Of a stretch of 64,000 nt of DNA, positions 62,235-64,000 are shown one piece after another. Where the stretch lies: the NCBI GenBank assembly GCA_033283385.1, contig JAWMQQ010000002.1:372001-436000 (forward strand), in the 5' to 3' direction. The translations under genes and the position numbers were made by a program. How positions within the stretch are numbered: the stretch's first letter is position 1; each line of letters starts with the position of its first letter. The notes beneath the pieces are model-generated. The model saw only the letters and a program-made list of their open reading frames with translations. It made no database searches and was not told where the DNA came from. Source of the DNA: Mangrovimicrobium sp033283385. Its GTDB lineage: Bacteria > Pseudomonadota > Gammaproteobacteria > Pseudomonadales > Halieaceae.

Positions 62235-64000
62235 TTGATTAGACGACTACCTAAATTCCTGGCGCTTGTGTTGTGCCTGTGGGCGCCCGTGGCCCTGGCG
62301 GACTCATTCATTATTTCGGATATCCGGGTCGAGGGCCTGCAGCGCATCTCGGCCGGGAGCGTGTTCGCGGCACTGCCAGTGGGGGTGGGCGACCTCATCG
62401 ATGAATCCACCATCCGCGCCGCCGCCCGCAGTCTCTTTTCCACAGGCAATTTCGACGATATCCGCATCGGCCGCGACGGCAACGTGCTGGTGATCGTGGT
62501 GGCCGAGCGACCGAGTATCAGCGAGATCAATATCGAGGGTAACAAGGCCATCGAGACAGACGCGCTACTCGACGGCCTGAAGAGCGCCGGCCTCGCGGTA
62601 GGCCAGGTGTTCCAGCGCTCCACGCTGGAGGGCATGCAGATGGAACTGCAGCGCCAGTACGTCCAGCAGGGCCGCTACGACGCCAGCATCGACGCCGAGG
62701 TCGTGCCCGAGCCGCGCAACCGGGTGACCATCAAGATCGATATCGACGAGGGCACCGTCGCGGCGATCAAGCACATCAACGTGGTGGGCAATACCGTCTT
62801 CACCGACGACGAGCTCGAAAACGTATTCGAGCTGAAAACCACCGGCTGGCTGTCCTTCTTCACCAACGACGACAAGTACTCGAAAGAGAAGCTCAAGGGC
62901 GACCTCGAGAAGCTCACCTCCTATTACATGGACCGCGGTTACCTGCAGTTCCACATCGACTCCACCCAGGTGTCGGTATCGCCCGACAAGCGCGACGTGT
63001 TCATCACCGCCAACGTCACCGAGGGCCAGAAGTTCACCATCGGAGAGGTCGACCTCTCCGGCGACCTGGTGCTGCCGGAAGAGGACCTGCGCCGCTTCGT
63101 GCTGGTCTCCCCGGGCCAGACCTTCTCCCAGCAACTGGTCACCTCCACCGAGGAGTACATGACCCAGCGCCTCGGTAACGAGGGCTACAACTTCGCCAAG
63201 GTCACCGGCATTCCCGAGGTGGAAGAGGGCGGTAACGTGGTCGACATGAAGTTCTTCGTCGACCCGGGCAAGCGCACCTACGTGCGCCGCATCAGCTTCA
63301 AGGGCAACCAGAAGACCGCCGACTCGGTACTGCGCCGCGAGATGCGCCAGATGGAAAGCGCGCCCGCTTCCTCCGCAAGTATCGAGCAGTCGCGGGTGCG
63401 CCTCGAACGCCTCGGCTATTTCAGCAAGGCCAAGGTGGATACCCCGGCGGTACCCGGCGCCGACGACCTGATCGATCTCGAATATGACGTGGAGGAGCAG
63501 TCCTCCGGCAGTATCGGCGCCAGCTTCGGTTACGCCCAGGACGCGGGCCTGATCCTCGGGCTGAACCTGCAGCAGGACAACTTCCTCGGCACCGGCAAGC
63601 GTGTGGGGATCAACCTGAACTCCTCGAAGTACCAGGATTCCTACAACTTCAGCTACACCAACCCGTATTACACCGAGGACGGTGTCAGCCGCGGTTTCAA
63701 CGTCTACTACCGCTCCACCGACCTCTCCGAGGTCAACGTGGCGAGCTACACGACCGATACCCTCGGCGCGGCGCTCAACTTCGGCTACCCGATCACCGAG
63801 ACCCAGCGCCTGGGCTTCAGCTTCGGCGCGGCGGAAACCAAGATCACGGCGGGCCGCTACGCGGTGCAGGAGATCAAGGCCAGCCCGCGCATCACCAAGG
63901 GTATCAATTACTGGTTCGACAGTGAGTTGCAGGCGGACAATACCTACGCCGGGCCCGAGATGCTCCAGCCCATCGACTCCCTGCCGGATGGCTACCTGTT
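62235..64000 (+). CDS. bamA: Outer-membrane assembly factor BamA (3' end outside window)
   Basis: 588 codons are visible. The only start that gives a full signal peptide (LVLCLWAPVALA) is TTG at 62235; the nearby GTG at 62229 runs into a stop. POTRA domains follow: FIISDIRVEGLQRIS (1), PSISEINIEGNKAIE (2), AAIKHINVVGNTVFTDDEL (3), KFTIGEVDLSGDLVLPEEDL (4) and YVRRISFKGNQKTADSVLRRE (5). The beta-barrel begins at about 420 (GSIGASFGYAQDAG). It inserts outer-membrane proteins with BamB-E; skp/ompH would be expected next but lies outside. Confidence 0.96.
   Translation, partial: MIRRLPKFLALVLCLWAPVALADSFIISDIRVEGLQRISAGSVFAALPVGVGDLIDESTIRAAARSLFSTGNFDDIRIGRDGNVLVIVVAERPSISEINIEGNKAIETDALLDGLKSAGLAVGQVFQRSTLEGMQMELQRQYVQQGRYDASIDAEVVPEPRNRVTIKIDIDEGTVAAIKHINVVGNTVFTDDELENVFELKTTGWLSFFTNDDKYSKEKLKGDLEKLTSYYMDRGYLQFHIDSTQVSVSPDKRDVFITANVTEGQKFTIGEVDLSGDLVLPEEDLRRFVLVSPGQTFSQQLVTSTEEYMTQRLGNEGYNFAKVTGIPEVEEGGNVVDMKFFVDPGKRTYVRRISFKGNQKTADSVLRREMRQMESAPASSASIEQSRVRLERLGYFSKAKVDTPAVPGADDLIDLEYDVEEQSSGSIGASFGYAQDAGLILGLNLQQDNFLGTGKRVGINLNSSKYQDSYNFSYTNPYYTEDGVSRGFNVYYRSTDLSEVNVASYTTDTLGAALNFGYPITETQRLGFSFGAAETKITAGRYAVQEIKASPRITKGINYWFDSELQADNTYAGPEMLQPIDSLPDGYL

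Overview
The window is about 64 kb of a high-GC proteobacterial chromosome, almost certainly a gammaproteobacterium. The evidence is gene order: fxsA-groES-groEL; pyrH-frr-uppS-cdsA-dxr-rseP-bamA; a homodimeric-type aceE with a multi-lipoyl aceF; and a type II secretion (T2SS) operon in the Xanthomonas xps order E-F-G-H-I-J-K-L-M-N(C)-D. A marine, Cellvibrionales/Halieaceae-like source is my inference, based on the glucosylglycerate genes, FabV and the overall mix; the sequence does not prove it. I see no rRNA, tRNA, CRISPR array, transposase or prophage gene.

Layout. 1-3.7 kb is visibly AT-richer than the rest. It holds the N-terminal part of a two-propeller sensor histidine kinase and an exported 13-residue tandem-repeat (YKWG) protein. 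3.7-10.6 kb carries an exported S8 serine protease and three cyclic-di-GMP proteins: a REC-GGDEF-EAL, a membrane GGDEF, and a GGDEF-EAL with a damaged receiver domain. 10.9-17.9 kb has nadA, a BepA-like periplasmic protease, a TusA-type protein, an AI-2E/PerM-type permease and an M16 lipoprotein protease. 18-22.4 kb is aceEF, preceded by two identical 15-bp palindromes and a perfect hairpin. 22.5-27.3 kb is a tight four-gene glucosylglycerate operon: glycerate kinase, phosphatase, GpgS synthase and GH13 phosphorylase. fabV and an MBL-fold hydrolase follow.

29.5-39.8 kb is the T2SS operon. 40-52 kb looks like a cell-surface module: a small lipoprotein, a strongly expressed exported protein of unknown family, a SurA/PrsA-like parvulin, a GT2 glycosyltransferase, a 1177-residue sulfotransferase-GT2-GT4 fusion, a tandem sulfotransferase, an AmpG-like MFS permease and a third sulfotransferase. 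52-55 kb holds an alkyltransferase-like DNA repair protein that apparently starts at CTG, then fxsA and groESL with a perfect CIRCE operator. A REP cluster, sodB and a PuuD-like membrane protein follow. 56.7-64 kb is the nucleotide, translation, isoprenoid, phospholipid and outer-membrane assembly operon ending in a truncated bamA.

How the genes may work together. The T2SS, the abundant exported protein next to it, the foldase and the glycosyl/sulfotransferases could make, export and decorate a surface layer; this is the best candidate for an undescribed system. The glucosylglycerate operon encodes synthesis, breakdown and recovery of an osmolyte. The YKWG protein beside an extracellular-sensing kinase is the most unusual single gene.
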